Assembly: GCF_001693385.1 (NCBI RefSeq)
Contig: NZ_CP016428.1
Coordinates: 6,014,001 to 6,078,000, forward strand
Length of the DNA stretch: 64,000 nucleotides
Source: Bradyrhizobium icense
GTDB taxonomy: Bacteria; Pseudomonadota; Alphaproteobacteria; Rhizobiales; Xanthobacteraceae
Direction of reading: 5' to 3'
Shown here: piece by piece, positions 26,353 to 36,682 of the stretch
Layout of the letters: the number at the start of each line of letters is the position of its first letter
Numbering within the stretch: position 1 is the stretch's first letter
Notes under the pieces: generated by a model
The model's input: the letters and a program-made list of their open reading frames with translations, nothing else
Told to the model about the DNA's origin: nothing
Databases searched by the model: none
Program-made: the position numbers and the translations under genes

Positions 26353-27642
26353 TCATGGCCGGACTGTTCCGGAAGATTCCGCCGCCTCTGATCTGGCGCG
26401 CAGCACCATGCCGCCGGCTACTCCGACACCCAGCACATACATCCAGCCTTCATGGAAGTCGAAGATGTGGGAGTTGAACAGCGAGGTGAAGATATTCTGC
26501 ACCACGACCAAGAGCCCGATCCAATTCGCAAGCCCGTCGCCACGGAATAGAAGCAGGTGCGACAGCCACATCGCGTACAGTAAGACGACACCGACAATGC
26601 CCCACTGCACCGCGACGTTGAGCGTCTGGTTATGGGGATTTCCGATCACTTCGCTGCTGGCCTGGTACGAGTCGTGCGTGGCGACGCGCTCGAACAGGCC
26701 TCGCGTCGCGCCCGAGCCATGGCCGATCAGCGGTGCCTCGGCAAAGAAGCCGAGAGACTTCCGCCAGAACTCGAGCCGCAGCCCGATCGATGTGGGAATG
26801 TTCTGTTCCTTGTAGAGCTGGTAGTCCCGGACAAACGTCTCGGCGGTCCGGCGCAACGCCGGCGAGGTCTGCCAGGCAACGGCGGCAAACGCGGCCGCTA
26901 CGCACAGGATGATGACGATGCTGCGCCACCTCAGATGCAGCAGCGCAAATACCGCGAACATGATCGGCACCGTCACCAACGCCGTGCGCGATACCACCAG
27001 GAACGCCATATTGACGAAGAAGCCGAAGGCGATGGCAGTGAGCAGCACGGCCAGCGCAATCCGCTTTTCCCGCAGCAGCATGATGATCGGATAGGCCAGC
27101 GCAACCGCGCACAGCGTGAATTCCTGGCTCTGGGCGATGTAGTTCTTGACAAAGATGCCGCGCGCCGCGAGCTCCGGCGTCCGCAACGAAAGTTCGGGAC
27201 GCAAAAACACCAGCCAGGACATCAGCATCAACAGCGTACACGAAACGAGGAACGCCCCGAACACCCACGATCCGCGCGCAGAACGCTCGAAATGATAGAG
27301 CAGGACCGGAAGCACCAGGAGCTTCGCGGCTGGCCCCACAGCATAGAATCGCGCGCCCCAAGCGGCGTCCGACCACAAGGTTCCGACAAGCGCCAGAACG
27401 AACAGGACGATCGGCAGCGCGGAAATCGGGCGCTTCAGCGAGGCAAGAAAGCCCTTCAACTCGACCGTCGGCGCAACCGTGATGAGAAGCACAGCGCCGA
27501 AAATGCCGACCAGCGAGGTCGACCATGGCAGCGACAGCGCAAGGAGGACCGCGACGACGTCGCTCGCCTTCATCCATGCGGCCGGATCGCGCCAGATCGG
27601 CAGCGCCTTGGCGATCGGCGACGAAGCTGCGTTCGCGCTCAC
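26353..27642 (-). CDS. O-antigen ligase / polymerase family protein (WaaL/Wzy_C)
   Basis: 429 residues, 10-12 transmembrane helices and one large periplasmic loop before the last helices. The loop contains [30 protein letters not shown] and [27 protein letters not shown], carrying the conserved arginine and the H-N histidine of the Wzy_C domain. Such proteins join undecaprenyl-linked O-antigen to lipid A-core (WaaL) or polymerise repeats. The stop overlaps nothing; the start overlaps the end of hldE by 4 bp, so it is coupled to heptose synthesis, which favours a core-ligase role. Confidence 0.85.
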   Translation of the reverse strand: MSANAASSPIAKALPIWRDPAAWMKASDVVAVLLALSLPWSTSLVGIFGAVLLITVAPTVELKGFLASLKRPISALPIVLFVLALVGTLWSDAAWGARFYAVGPAAKLLVLPVLLYHFERSARGSWVFGAFLVSCTLLMLMSWLVFLRPELSLRTPELAARGIFVKNYIAQSQEFTLCAVALAYPIIMLLREKRIALAVLLTAIAFGFFVNMAFLVVSRTALVTVPIMFAVFALLHLRWRSIVIILCVAAAFAAVAWQTSPALRRTAETFVRDYQLYKEQNIPTSIGLRLEFWRKSLGFFAEAPLIGHGSGATRGLFERVATHDSYQASSEVIGNPHNQTLNVAVQWGIVGVVLLYAMWLSHLLLFRGDGLANWIGLLVVVQNIFTSLFNSHIFDFHEGWMYVLGVGVAGGMVLRARSEAAESSGTVRP

Positions 27643-29111
27643 GCCTTGCCTCCGCGCGCACGGCCTACCAGCGACGTCGTGCTGTGGCCCGGCAGGATGT
27701 CGACGAGTACGACCTCGCCGCCGGTAGCTTCGACGATTTCGTGGCCGACGACCTGCTCGCGGGTGTAATCGCCGCCCTTGACCAGCACGCTCGGCCTTAC
27801 CCTCGTGATCAGGTCGATCGGCGTGTCCTCGGCGAAGATCGCGACGAGATCGACCGCCTCCAGCGCCGCCAGCACTTCGGCGCGCGCTCGCTCATCTTGA
27901 ACCGGACGCCCCTCGCCCTTCAATCGTTTCACCGAGGCATCGCTGTTGAGGCCGACGATCAGGCGGTCGCAGGCGCCGCGCGCGGCCGTCAGCACCTTGA
28001 CGTGGCCGGGATGCAGAATGTCGAAGCAGCCATTGGTGAAGCCGATGCGCAGTCCCTGCCTGCGCCACTCCGCCAGATGCACGGCGAGATCGCCGCCTGC
28101 CGGCACGATCTTCTCTTCGGCCGCCAGCGACGCATGCGGCAGGATTTTCCGCCGCAGTTCCGCCGGCGTCACCGTAGCAGTCCCCTTCTTGCCGACCGCG
28201 ACCGCCGCCGCGGCGTTCGCCATCCTGAGCGCCGTCTCCCAATCGGCCTGGGCCGCAAGCGTCAGCGCCAGCACCGCGGCAACCGTGTCGCCCGCGCCCG
28301 AGACATCGCGCACCTTGACCGGCAGCGCCGGCACATGGATCGCTTCGCCGCCGCGAACCACCAGCGTCATGCCGTGCTCGCTTTGCGTCACCAGCATGGC
28401 CTCGCAGTCGGCAAGGTACATCGCGTCCTGCGCGGCCTCGGCAATGTTCCGGTCTGTGTCGGCGCGGCTGCGGGTTGCTTCGGCAAACTCCTTGCGGTTG
28501 GGCGTCAGCAGCGTGGCGCCGCGATAGATCGCAAAATTGGCGCTCTTGGGATCGACAATAACGCGCTTGCCGAGCTTCTTGGCAGCGTCGATGATGTTGC
28601 GGATGACGCGCGCCGTCAGTACACCCTTGGCATAGTCGGACAGCAGAACGATATCGGCGCGCGGCACAAGCGGCAGAATTGCATCGATCAGCCGCTGCTC
28701 GACATCCGTCGAGGCCGGCACGGCCAGTTCCCAATCCGCACGCAGCATATGCGTGGAAAAATGCTCGGAGACGAAGCGCACCTTGCGCGTGGTCGGCCGG
28801 GACGCATCCGAAACCAGCACAGCCTCGATCAGGCTCTCCTTGGCCAGATCGGCTTTCAGCTTCGCGCCTGCCTCGTCCTCGCCGATAAGACCTGCAAAGA
28901 TGCAGCGCGCACCGAGAGACGCAATGTTGCGGGCCACGTTGCCGGCGCCGCCGACATTGGTCTCGCTACGCTGGACGGCAATCACAGGCGCCGGTGCTTC
29001 CGGCGAAATGCGCGACACCTCGCCATAGACGAACTCGTCGAGCATGAGATCGCCGACGCAGAGCACGGTCTGATTTGGGATCGCCTGGCTCAGGGCTTCA
29101 AAATCGAACAT
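27639..29111 (-). CDS. hldE: Bifunctional D-glycero-beta-D-manno-heptose-7-phosphate kinase / 1-phosphate adenylyltransferase
   Basis: 490 residues. The N-terminal ribokinase-type kinase domain includes [38 protein letters not shown] and the catalytic [15 protein letters not shown]. The C-terminal nucleotidyltransferase domain begins [18 protein letters not shown] with the HxGH-type motif (HPGH) and continues [15 protein letters not shown]. Both halves are complete, as in E. coli HldE. It makes ADP-D,D-heptose for LPS inner core. It is 12 bp downstream of hldD on the same strand and overlaps the ligase gene by 4 bp. Confidence 0.95.
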   Translation of the reverse strand: MFDFEALSQAIPNQTVLCVGDLMLDEFVYGEVSRISPEAPAPVIAVQRSETNVGGAGNVARNIASLGARCIFAGLIGEDEAGAKLKADLAKESLIEAVLVSDASRPTTRKVRFVSEHFSTHMLRADWELAVPASTDVEQRLIDAILPLVPRADIVLLSDYAKGVLTARVIRNIIDAAKKLGKRVIVDPKSANFAIYRGATLLTPNRKEFAEATRSRADTDRNIAEAAQDAMYLADCEAMLVTQSEHGMTLVVRGGEAIHVPALPVKVRDVSGAGDTVAAVLALTLAAQADWETALRMANAAAAVAVGKKGTATVTPAELRRKILPHASLAAEEKIVPAGGDLAVHLAEWRRQGLRIGFTNGCFDILHPGHVKVLTAARGACDRLIVGLNSDASVKRLKGEGRPVQDERARAEVLAALEAVDLVAIFAEDTPIDLITRVRPSVLVKGGDYTREQVVGHEIVEATGGEVVLVDILPGHSTTSLVGRARGGKA

Positions 29112-29123
29112 CTGTAGGACCCA

Positions 29124-30116
29124 TCAGCGAAAGCGATCGGGGCGATCGAGAAAAAACTTCACGTAGGTTTCGACCGCGTCTTCCAGCGCGGTGAAGCCGC
29201 CATTATACCCGGCGTTCAGCAGCCGATCGACTTCGCTCTGGGTGAAGTATTGATAGCTGCCGCGGATTGCTTCGGGCATGTCGATATACTGGATGTTCGG
29301 TGCGATGCCGAGCGCGGCATAGGCCGACAGCATCAGATCGCGAAAGCTGCGCGCCGTGCCGGTTCCGACATTGAAGATGCCGCTGACATCAGGCGTCGAG
29401 AGCAGCCACATCGTGACACGTACGACGTCGTCGACATAGATGAAGTCGCGGCGCTGGTCGCCGTCGGCAATCCCCTCCCGACGCGACCTGAACAATTGCA
29501 CCGGCCGGCCGGCCTTGATGTCGTCGAAGCGCCGCGCCAGCACGCTCATCATCGTGCCCTTGTGATATTCGTTGGGGCCGAACACGTTGAAGAACTTCAA
29601 TCCCGCCCATTGCGGCGGCAGCCGCTCGCCGCGCGCGGCGCGCTCGGCGACCGCCATGTCGAACAAATGCTTGCTCCAGCCATAGAGATTCATCGGCCGC
29701 AGCTTCTTCAGCGCATCCATCGACTGGTCGTCGCGAAAGCCGCAGCCGCCGTCGCCATAGGTCGCGGCCGAGGACGCGTAGATCAGCGGCGTGGCGTTGG
29801 CCGTGCACCAGTCGAGCAGCCGCATCGACAGCCGGAAATTGGTCTCGATCACCAGGTCGCCGTCGGTCGCAGTGGTCTCGGAAATGGCGCCGAGATGGAT
29901 GATGGCCTCCAGCCGGCGGCCCTTCAGCCAGTCCATCAGTTCCGAAGGCGGTACGAAGTCGGCGAGCCGGCGCTTGGCCAGGTTGCGCCATTTGCCGTCG
30001 TGCCCGAGCACGTCGCACACGACAACGTCTCGCCCGGCGTCATTCAACGCGGCCACGACGTTCGACCCGATAAAACCGGCGCCCCCGGTCACCAGCAACA
30101 TGCCATCCCCTGCCAT
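29124..30116 (-). CDS. hldD: ADP-L-glycero-D-manno-heptose 6-epimerase
   Basis: 330 residues. Extended SDR with VTGGAGFIGSNVVAAL (NADP-binding), IHLGAISETTATDGD, the Ser/Tyr/Lys site in YASSAATYGDG and NLYGWSKHLFDM, and KFFNVFGPNEYHKGTMMSV, which is specific to HldD. It converts ADP-D,D-heptose to ADP-L,D-heptose. First gene of the minus-strand run hldD-hldE-ligase. It is divergent from the heptosyltransferase gene; the 179-bp spacer must hold both promoters. Confidence 0.94.
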   Translation of the reverse strand: MAGDGMLLVTGGAGFIGSNVVAALNDAGRDVVVCDVLGHDGKWRNLAKRRLADFVPPSELMDWLKGRRLEAIIHLGAISETTATDGDLVIETNFRLSMRLLDWCTANATPLIYASSAATYGDGGCGFRDDQSMDALKKLRPMNLYGWSKHLFDMAVAERAARGERLPPQWAGLKFFNVFGPNEYHKGTMMSVLARRFDDIKAGRPVQLFRSRREGIADGDQRRDFIYVDDVVRVTMWLLSTPDVSGIFNVGTGTARSFRDLMLSAYAALGIAPNIQYIDMPEAIRGSYQYFTQSEVDRLLNAGYNGGFTALEDAVETYVKFFLDRPDRFR

Positions 30117-30295
30117 GATTGTTCGGGCGAAAGCTTTGCCTCACTCCCGCGCGGCAGGCAACTTTGCTGCTCGGGCTGAAGCGGGACTGATTGACTGGCT
30201 TTACGTGTTGATGCGGAGCGGTTACCGACGGGACCGCAATCAGTTAGCACCGATACTATCAAGATATGAATTTAAATTCACCAAAGAGGGTCGAA

Positions 30296-31333
30296 ATGGA
30301 GGATGCCGCCGACACCCGGCCCATTCTGATCGTTCCCTATATGTGGATTGGCGATTTCGTCCGCGGCCACACCGTGGTGCGGGTATTGAAGCAGCGCTGG
30401 CCGAATCGCCCGGTCGACCTCCTTGTCACCTCCCTCTGCGCGCCACTGGTCGATTACATGCCGGGCGTCCGGGCGGGCATCGTCTGGGACCTTCCCCGCA
30501 ACCGGCTTGCGCTGGCCAAGCAGCGGAGGCTGGCTTCCGAACTGCGCGCCCGGGGTTATGGAACCGCTCTCGTCCTGCCCCGCACCTGGAAGGCGGCGAT
30601 TGCGCCGACACTCGCCGGGATCCCGGAGCGCGTCGGCTTTTTCGGCGAGGCTCGGTTCGGGCTGATCAACCGCATGCGCTGGGGCGAAAAGGCGCTGCCC
30701 CGCTTCATCGACAAGAATGCCGCGCTGGCGCTGCCTGACGGCGCTCCACTGCCGCCGGAGTGGCCGGTGCCGCAACTCGTCGTTCCGTCGGAGGAAACCG
30801 CACGCTGGCGGCGGGCCAACGGGCTGGGATCGAGGTCTGCGGTGGCGCTGGCGCCCGGCTCGGTCGGCGCGTCGAAGCGATGGACCTATTATCCGCAAGT
30901 CGCGCGGCTGTTGATCGAGCGCGGGCTCGACGTCTGGGTGGTCGGCGGTCCCGGTGAGAAGGGGCTGGCGCAGGACATCGTCACCGCCGGCGGCGGCAAA
31001 GTCCGCGACCTCACCGGTACCGACCTGCGCAACGGCATTCTCGCGATGGCAGCCGCCGGTGTCGCCATATCGAACGATTCCGGCCTGATGCACATTGCGG
31101 CGGCAGTCGGCACGCCGACCATGGGCATTTTCGGTCCCACCAGCCCCTATCTCTGGGCGCCGTTGAACGGTCTTGCGGCAACCGTCGTTCAGACCAAGGC
31201 CGAGCTCGCCTGCCAGCCGTGCCAGCGCACCGTCTGCACCATGAACGACCATCGGTGCATGCGCGACATCGACGCCCCCTACGTGGCCGACCTCGCCCAT
31301 CGCCTGCTGGTGACTCAGCCGAGCGTACGGTAA
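30296..31333 (+). CDS. waaF: Lipopolysaccharide heptosyltransferase II-like (WaaF)
   Basis: 345 residues from the ATG at 30296, chosen because agaggg sits at proper spacing; the ATG at 30266 would add 10 residues and has a poor binding site. GT9 family: ILIVPYMWIGDFVRGHTVVRVLKQRWP at the N-terminus, APGSVGASKRWTYYPQVARLL opening the donor domain, VVGGPGEKGLAQDI, and SNDSGLMHIAAAVGTPTMGIFGPTSP. The C-terminal CQPCQRTVC is common in WaaF. It adds heptose to the inner core. No separate heptosyltransferase I is seen in the window. The 3' end overlaps the convergent lpcC-like gene by 19 bp. Confidence 0.88.
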   Translation: MEDAADTRPILIVPYMWIGDFVRGHTVVRVLKQRWPNRPVDLLVTSLCAPLVDYMPGVRAGIVWDLPRNRLALAKQRRLASELRARGYGTALVLPRTWKAAIAPTLAGIPERVGFFGEARFGLINRMRWGEKALPRFIDKNAALALPDGAPLPPEWPVPQLVVPSEETARWRRANGLGSRSAVALAPGSVGASKRWTYYPQVARLLIERGLDVWVVGGPGEKGLAQDIVTAGGGKVRDLTGTDLRNGILAMAAAGVAISNDSGLMHIAAAVGTPTMGIFGPTSPYLWAPLNGLAATVVQTKAELACQPCQRTVCTMNDHRCMRDIDAPYVADLAHRLLVTQPSVR

Positions 31334-32361
31334 ACTGCGGCAATCGCGTTCGCCTCGGCGTCGAGGCTGAATTTCTCCAGCACGCGCGCACGCGCCCGCT
31401 CGCCTATCGCGACAGCCGCCGCCGGATCGCGCATCAAAGGCTCAAGCGCCCCGACCAGCGCATCAACGTCGCCCGGCGGTGTCAGCACGCCGGTCACGCC
31501 ATCCTCGATCACGAATTGCGCCGCGCCTGCCCGCGCCGCCACCAGCGTCACACCTGCCGCCATCGCCTCGATCAGCGTCAGGCCAAAGCCTTCATTACGC
31601 GAGGTGAAGGCATAGATCGTCAGCCGCTGATACCAGCGCTGCACTTCCTCGATTTCGAGCTCGCCCATGATGACGATGCGCGATTGCAGCCCGGCCTTCT
31701 CGATCTGCCGTTTCAAGCCGTCGGCAAATCCCTGCTGCTCCGGCACGACCGCGCCGACGATGACGGCGGTGAAATCGGGATAGCGCGGCAACAGCCGGCA
31801 CATCGCTTCGACGAAAACATCCGTGCCCTTTTGCGCGCGCACCCGCCCGAAGCAGCCGATGGCGTAGCGTCCCGGCAGTTTCGCCTCGGCAAACGCCGCC
31901 GCGCGGTCGGCTGGCGGCGCGTAGCGCGTCGTGTCGACGCCGTGCATCACCACCGTTGCCTCGCGCTTGAGAAACGAGGCCGACAGTTCGGAGGTGGCGA
32001 TCACGGCATCCATCTGCCGGATCAGCCAGCGCGTCAGCCAGGTGTGATGTCGCTGCGCCGCCGAGGTGAAGACCAGCTTCAGCGGCCAGCCCAGCGCCCG
32101 CAGCAAGACGCCGACAATCATCTCGTCATTGCGCCGCGCGTGCCAGATCAACGGCCAGCGGTGCCGCCATAATTTCAAAAGATCCGCAAACCCCATCCGC
32201 GCGATGCCGTCAGGCGCGTACGGTCCGAGCCATGCCGCCCGATACATCTGCGCGAGTTTCGGCGCTACCATCCGGTTGGTCGCCGTGACGCCCGAATAGC
32301 GCCTGTGCAGATTCGGCACGATCAGTTGCAGATCACTGGCCAAATTGTTCTCGATCGGCAC
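31315..32361 (-). CDS. Glycosyltransferase family 4, LpcC-like LPS core mannosyltransferase
   Basis: 348 residues. The N-terminal half has RRYSGVTATNRMVAPKLA and FTSAAQRHHTWLTRWLIRQMDAVIATS, and the centre MHGVDTTRYAPP; these runs recall rhizobial LpcC, which adds mannose to Kdo in the LPS core using GDP-mannose. The donor half has GCFGRVRAQKGTDVFVEA and FTSRNEGFGLTLIEAMAAGVTLVA with the E-x7-E motif. GDP-mannose supply by manC in the same region fits. Name withheld because the resemblance is from memory only. Confidence 0.82.
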   Translation of the reverse strand: MPIENNLASDLQLIVPNLHRRYSGVTATNRMVAPKLAQMYRAAWLGPYAPDGIARMGFADLLKLWRHRWPLIWHARRNDEMIVGVLLRALGWPLKLVFTSAAQRHHTWLTRWLIRQMDAVIATSELSASFLKREATVVMHGVDTTRYAPPADRAAAFAEAKLPGRYAIGCFGRVRAQKGTDVFVEAMCRLLPRYPDFTAVIVGAVVPEQQGFADGLKRQIEKAGLQSRIVIMGELEIEEVQRWYQRLTIYAFTSRNEGFGLTLIEAMAAGVTLVAARAGAAQFVIEDGVTGVLTPPGDVDALVGALEPLMRDPAAAVAIGERARARVLEKFSLDAEANAIAAVYRTLG

Positions 32362-32489
32362 GTCCGGCTCCGTTTCGGCCAGTTCCTATACGCAACATTA
32401 AGCATAGTGGCCAGTTCGCCGGCGCCGAAACCCCCTCTTCACCGCGAGCCCCCTAGCATCGCCTGCAAATAAAACGGGAGAGGTGACCC

Positions 32490-33503
32490 ATGACCGTGCT
32501 CGTCACCGGTGGCGCCGGTTATATCGGAAGTCATACGGTTCATGCGCTGGTGGATGCCGGCGAAAACGTCGTCGTGATCGACAATTTGTCCACCGGATTT
32601 TCCTCACTTTTGCCCCGCTCCGTGCCGCTGTTTATCGGCGACGCCGGCGACGAAAACCTCGTCGAGGGCGTGATCGCCCAGCACCGCGTGGAGAGCATCA
32701 TTCATTTCGCGGGCTCCGTCGTGGTGCCGGATTCGATGCGCGATCCGCTCGGCTATTACCGCAACAACACCATGACGACCCGGAGCCTCTTGAATTCAGC
32801 GGTGAAGGGCGGTGTCAGCCGCTTCATCTTTTCGTCGACGGCTGCCGTCTACGGCAATCCGGACCAGGTGCCGGTACCGGAACACGCGCCGACGCGGCCG
32901 ATGTCGCCTTACGGCTCCTCCAAGCTGATGACCGAAATCATGCTGCATGACACAGCCAGTGCACATGACATGAAGTATGTCGTATTGCGCTACTTCAATG
33001 TCGCAGGCGCCGATCCGAACGGCCGCTGCGGCCTCTCGACCATCGGCGCGACGCATCTGCTCAAGATCGCGGTCGAAGCCGCCACCGGCCAGCGCGCCAA
33101 GGTCGACGTGTACGGAACCGACTACCCGACGCCGGATGGAAGCTGTATCCGCGACTTCATCCACGTCAGCGATCTCGCAGAAGCTCATCGCGCCGCGCTG
33201 TCATACCTGCGAGGCGGCGGAAGCTCGATCACGCTGAACTGCGGCTACGGCCGTGGCTACTCGGTGCTGGAAACCATCGAGGCCGTCCGCCGCGTCTCGA
33301 TGCGCAATTTCGCGGTTCAGTATGCGCCGCGCCGACCCGGAGACATCATGACCATGGTTGCCGATACCAGCCGCATCCGTTCCGTATTGGATTGGACGCC
33401 GCAATACGACAATCTTGAAACCATCGCCGGCCACGCGTTGACCTGGGAAAAGAAGCTGTTCAGCGAGCGCGGCGGCCTTCCGCAGCGTGCGGAATCGGCC
33501 TGA
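32490..33503 (+). CDS. galE: UDP-glucose 4-epimerase
   Basis: 337 residues. LVTGGAGYIGSHTVHAL (NAD-binding), VIDNLSTGF, catalytic region FSSTAAVYGNP and YGSSKLMTEIML (Tyr-x3-Lys), RYFNVAGADPNGR and DYPTPDGSCIRDFIHVSDLA, all hallmarks of GalE. It interconverts UDP-Glc and UDP-Gal for polysaccharide synthesis. A strong ribosome binding site (cgggagaggtga) precedes the ATG. It is monocistronic or leads into the ABC exporter gene 104 bp downstream. Confidence 0.93.
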   Translation: MTVLVTGGAGYIGSHTVHALVDAGENVVVIDNLSTGFSSLLPRSVPLFIGDAGDENLVEGVIAQHRVESIIHFAGSVVVPDSMRDPLGYYRNNTMTTRSLLNSAVKGGVSRFIFSSTAAVYGNPDQVPVPEHAPTRPMSPYGSSKLMTEIMLHDTASAHDMKYVVLRYFNVAGADPNGRCGLSTIGATHLLKIAVEAATGQRAKVDVYGTDYPTPDGSCIRDFIHVSDLAEAHRAALSYLRGGGSSITLNCGYGRGYSVLETIEAVRRVSMRNFAVQYAPRRPGDIMTMVADTSRIRSVLDWTPQYDNLETIAGHALTWEKKLFSERGGLPQRAESA

Positions 33504-33607
33504 AATCAAGCGCTTATTTGGCTTGAAAAAGCCCCTCTAAGCAGGCAAGGAGGCATCGCAGCAGCCCTGACGCGCCGGGCTATCCAGGCGCAGTCAATGG
33601 AACGCGG

Positions 33608-35428
33608 ATGACCGAACGTCCTACAGAAACTCCGAAGAAAATCACAGACGACCCATATGGTGCGGCGATCCTGATTCGGCGCCTCGTCGCAGAACAGGGG
33701 CTCGCCTATTGGCGGCGCTATCTGCTCGCCTTTTCGCTGATGGGATTAGCGGCGGTGACGACCGCAGGTTCCGCCTACCTGCTCGGCGAGGTCATCAACA
33801 AGGCTTATGTCGATAAGGATGTGCGCGGGATTGCGCTCTTGTCGCTGGTCACCGTCGTCATTTTTACGATCAAGGGTGCGGCGACCTACGGGCACACCGT
33901 GATCCTGTCACAGATCGGCAATGCGATCCTCGCAAATAACCAGCGGGCGCTGTTTGCCAAGCTGATGAACGAAAACATCGCGTTCTTCTCCGAGCGGCAT
34001 TCATCGGAATTCCTGGCGCGGCTGACCGCTGGCGCCACCGCGGTGACGCAGGTGCTCAATCTCCTGATAAACGCCATCGGTCGCGATCTGCTGTCGCTGA
34101 TCGCGCTCGTCGTCGTCATGGTGATGACCGATCCCCTGATGGCGCTGCTCGGCTTTGCGGTGGCGCCGCCGGCGATGATCGTGCTGCGCAAGCTGGTGAA
34201 GCGCATCAAGGGTCTTGCACACAACCAGTTCTCCGGCACCGCCGACATCATGGAGACGATGCAGGAATCGCTGCAGGGCATCCGCACCGTGAAAGCCTTT
34301 ACGCTCGAACAGGCCATGCGCGAACGGATCGACGCCAGCATCGCCGCGGTCGAGCGCAACGCCAACAAGATGGCGCGCGTTTCCAACCGCTCCAGCCCAT
34401 TGATGGAAACTCTCGGCGGCTTCGCGATTGCGGGCGGCCTGATGTATGGCGGCTATCGCGTGGTCGCGATGGGCGCTTCGCCCGGCCAGTTCTTTTCATT
34501 CCTGACCGCGTTCCTATTGGCCTATGAGCCGGCCAAGCGGCTGGCGCGGCTCAACATCGAGCTCAACAGCAACCTGATCGGTGCGCGCAAGCTGCTCGAA
34601 ATCGTCGACAGCCCGCCGAGCGAGCCTGACGACAGTAACAAGCCGACGCTGAAACTCACTGACGCGCGGGTCGAGTTCCGCGACGTGACCTTCGGCTACC
34701 GGCCAGGCGAACCGGTCCTCAATCGCATGAGCTTCGTCGCCGAGCCCGGCAAGACCACCGCGCTGGTCGGCCCCTCCGGCGGCGGCAAGTCCACGGTGCT
34801 CGCGCTGCTGCTGCGGCTCTACGAGGTGAACCAAGGCGACATCCTGATCGACGGCCAGGCGATCTCCGGTTCGTCGCGGCAATCGCTGCGGCGGCAGACC
34901 GCCTATGTCGGCCAGGACGTTTATCTGTTCCGCGACACGATCGGCGCCAACATTGCCTTCGGCAAGGAAGGCGCGCGCCAGGACGAGATCGTGGCGGCCG
35001 CGAAAGCCGCCTGCGCGCACGATTTCATCATGGGCTTTCCGCTCGGCTACGATACGCCGGTCGGCGAGCACGGCGCGCAGCTATCCGGCGGCCAGCGCCA
35101 GCGCATCGCGGTGGCGCGGGCGCTGATCAAGAACGCGCCGATCATCCTGCTCGATGAAGCGACCGCGGCACTGGATTCGGAATCCGAAAAGGCCGTACAG
35201 GAGGCGATCGAGCATCTCTGCCAGAACCGCACCACCATCGTGATCGCCCACCGCCTGCACACCATCATGCATGCCGACGCCATTCTGGTGGTCGAGGCCG
35301 GCGAGATCGTCGAACGCGGCCAGCATGACGATTTGCTGCGCCGCGGCGGGCGCTATGCCTCCTTCTTCCGCCTGCAGCAGCGCGAAGCCGGTCCGCCCAG
35401 TCTGGCGCCGGTCAGCGCAACCGCGTAA
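33608..35428 (+). CDS. MsbA-like ABC transporter, fused permease and ATPase
   Basis: 606 residues: an N-terminal six-helix type I exporter domain (about residues 35-335) and a C-terminal ATPase with Walker A GPSGGGKST (about 388-396), the signature LSGGQRQR (about 492), Walker B IILLDEA (about 512) and the H-loop IVIAHRL. The half-transporter works as a homodimer. Similarity to MsbA and its position after LPS genes suggest export or flipping of lipid A-core or another glycolipid; paralogues of this type also move other lipids and peptides, so msbA is not assigned. Confidence 0.85.
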   Translation: MTERPTETPKKITDDPYGAAILIRRLVAEQGLAYWRRYLLAFSLMGLAAVTTAGSAYLLGEVINKAYVDKDVRGIALLSLVTVVIFTIKGAATYGHTVILSQIGNAILANNQRALFAKLMNENIAFFSERHSSEFLARLTAGATAVTQVLNLLINAIGRDLLSLIALVVVMVMTDPLMALLGFAVAPPAMIVLRKLVKRIKGLAHNQFSGTADIMETMQESLQGIRTVKAFTLEQAMRERIDASIAAVERNANKMARVSNRSSPLMETLGGFAIAGGLMYGGYRVVAMGASPGQFFSFLTAFLLAYEPAKRLARLNIELNSNLIGARKLLEIVDSPPSEPDDSNKPTLKLTDARVEFRDVTFGYRPGEPVLNRMSFVAEPGKTTALVGPSGGGKSTVLALLLRLYEVNQGDILIDGQAISGSSRQSLRRQTAYVGQDVYLFRDTIGANIAFGKEGARQDEIVAAAKAACAHDFIMGFPLGYDTPVGEHGAQLSGGQRQRIAVARALIKNAPIILLDEATAALDSESEKAVQEAIEHLCQNRTTIVIAHRLHTIMHADAILVVEAGEIVERGQHDDLLRRGGRYASFFRLQQREAGPPSLAPVSATA

Positions 35429-35468
35429 AAGCTACCGCCGGACTTCCACGTAACCCGAGACCCGTTTC

Positions 35469-36170
35469 ATGACCGCAGCCTCCTACGTCATATCAGCAGC
35501 CCCACAGCCCGCGCTCCCCGTCGTCGGCGAGACCGGCTCCTATCCGGTCCGCCGCATCTGGTGCGTCGGGCGCAACTATCTCGAGCACATCCGCGAGATG
35601 GGCAATGACGAGCGCGCACCGCCGTTCTTCTTCGCCAAGCACGCCGATATGCTGGTGCCTGATGGCGCCACGATCCCCTACCCGCCGCTGACCAAGGACC
35701 TGCACCACGAGGTCGAGTTGATCGTCGCGATGAAGAGCGGCGGCCTCAACATTCCCACTGAGAAGGCGCTCGACCATGTCTACGGCTACGCCGTCGGCAT
35801 CGACCTCACCCGCCGCGACTTGCAGATCGCCTCTCGCAAGAAGGAGCGGCCGTGGGAAATCGGCAAGTCGTTCGACTATTCCGCGCCCTGCTCCGCGATT
35901 CAGCCGGCCTCGAAGATCGGCCATCCCACCAAGGGCAGGATCTGGCTGATGGTGAACGGCAAGGAAACGCAGAAGGGCGATCTCACTGAGCTGATCTGGA
36001 ACGTGCCGGAGATCATCTGGCAGCTTTCGCAGCAGGTGAAGCTCGCCGCCGGCGACATCATCATGACGGGCACGCCGGCTGGCGTCTCCCAGCTTCAGCC
36101 CGGCGACAAAATCGAGTGCGGCGTCGACGGCGTCGGCACGCTGAAGGTGAACATCGGCAAGCCGGAATAG
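35469..36170 (+). CDS. Fumarylacetoacetate hydrolase family protein
   Basis: 233 residues, a single FAH domain. VRRIWCVGRNYLEHIREMGN starts the fold; the metal ligands are in HHEVELIVAM (E-x-E) and in GYAVGIDLTRRDLQ (Asp); GDIIMTGTPAGVSQLQPGD closes it. The size and the start resemble fumarylpyruvate hydrolases and acylpyruvases (FahD1/NagK type) that cleave C-C bonds in aromatic acid catabolism. No aromatic pathway genes are nearby, so the substrate is open. 40 bp after the ABC exporter, possibly read from the same transcript. Confidence 0.87.
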   Translation: MTAASYVISAAPQPALPVVGETGSYPVRRIWCVGRNYLEHIREMGNDERAPPFFFAKHADMLVPDGATIPYPPLTKDLHHEVELIVAMKSGGLNIPTEKALDHVYGYAVGIDLTRRDLQIASRKKERPWEIGKSFDYSAPCSAIQPASKIGHPTKGRIWLMVNGKETQKGDLTELIWNVPEIIWQLSQQVKLAAGDIIMTGTPAGVSQLQPGDKIECGVDGVGTLKVNIGKPE

Positions 36171-36192
36171 GCCGACAATATTTTCGAACAGA

Positions 36193-36220
36193 GGCCCGGC
36201 TACATCCGGGGCTTTTTCAT
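36193..36220 (+). terminator. Probable intrinsic terminator after the FAH-family gene
   Basis: gcccgg (36194-36199) and ccggggc pair with one bulged base around a short tacat-type loop and are followed by tttttc. Located 23 bp after the stop codon of the plus-strand gene. Confidence 0.5.
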
Positions 36221-36248
36221 TGCAGGGAAGCCCGGCTTGCCACGGCCA

Positions 36249-36656
36249 CTATGACTGCGGCGGATAGCGATCGAAAGTGGGTAGTTCGTGCGCGCGCTCC
36301 ATCCAGCGAAGGCGCTCTGCGACCTGGATATGCACCATGGCTGGCACGGCGTCGGGATCATCGTAGGTCGCGCTCTGGATATCGACGATCCCGGGCAGCA
36401 CATTGGCATTGGTGTAGAAGAGACCGGTGCCACAGTTCGCGCAAAACTGTCGCCGGCCATGTTCCGATGATTCGTAGACCTTGGGCGTTCCCTTCGTCAC
36501 CTTGAGCGCGTCCTCCGCGTACATCGTCCACCCAACCATCGGCGCGCCAGCGTGACGGCGGCAATCCGCGCAATGGCACAGCGCATGAACGATAGGTTTC
36601 CCCGCGATCTCATAACGGATGGCACCGCAGTGACAGCCGCCGGTGATGTTGCTCAT
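36249..36656 (-). CDS. GFA (CENP-V/glutathione-dependent formaldehyde-activating) family protein
   Basis: 135 residues from the ATG at 36656. Zinc-site cysteines in GGCHCGAIRYE, HALCHCADCRRHAGAP and FCANCGTGLFY match the GFA domain, which has structural and catalytic zinc sites. Its best-known member condenses formaldehyde with glutathione; most bacterial members have no assigned reaction. Stand-alone, convergent with the FAH-family gene. The upstream in-frame extension of 21 codons has no supporting features. Confidence 0.87.
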   Translation of the reverse strand: MSNITGGCHCGAIRYEIAGKPIVHALCHCADCRRHAGAPMVGWTMYAEDALKVTKGTPKVYESSEHGRRQFCANCGTGLFYTNANVLPGIVDIQSATYDDPDAVPAMVHIQVAERLRWMERAHELPTFDRYPPQS

Positions 36657-36682
36657 GCTCACCTCCAGAATTCTGTGCGTGG

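Noticed and set aside
33506..33526. tcaagc/gcttga hairpin after galE
   Set aside because: Six-pair stem followed by A and C residues, not T; not a convincing terminator.
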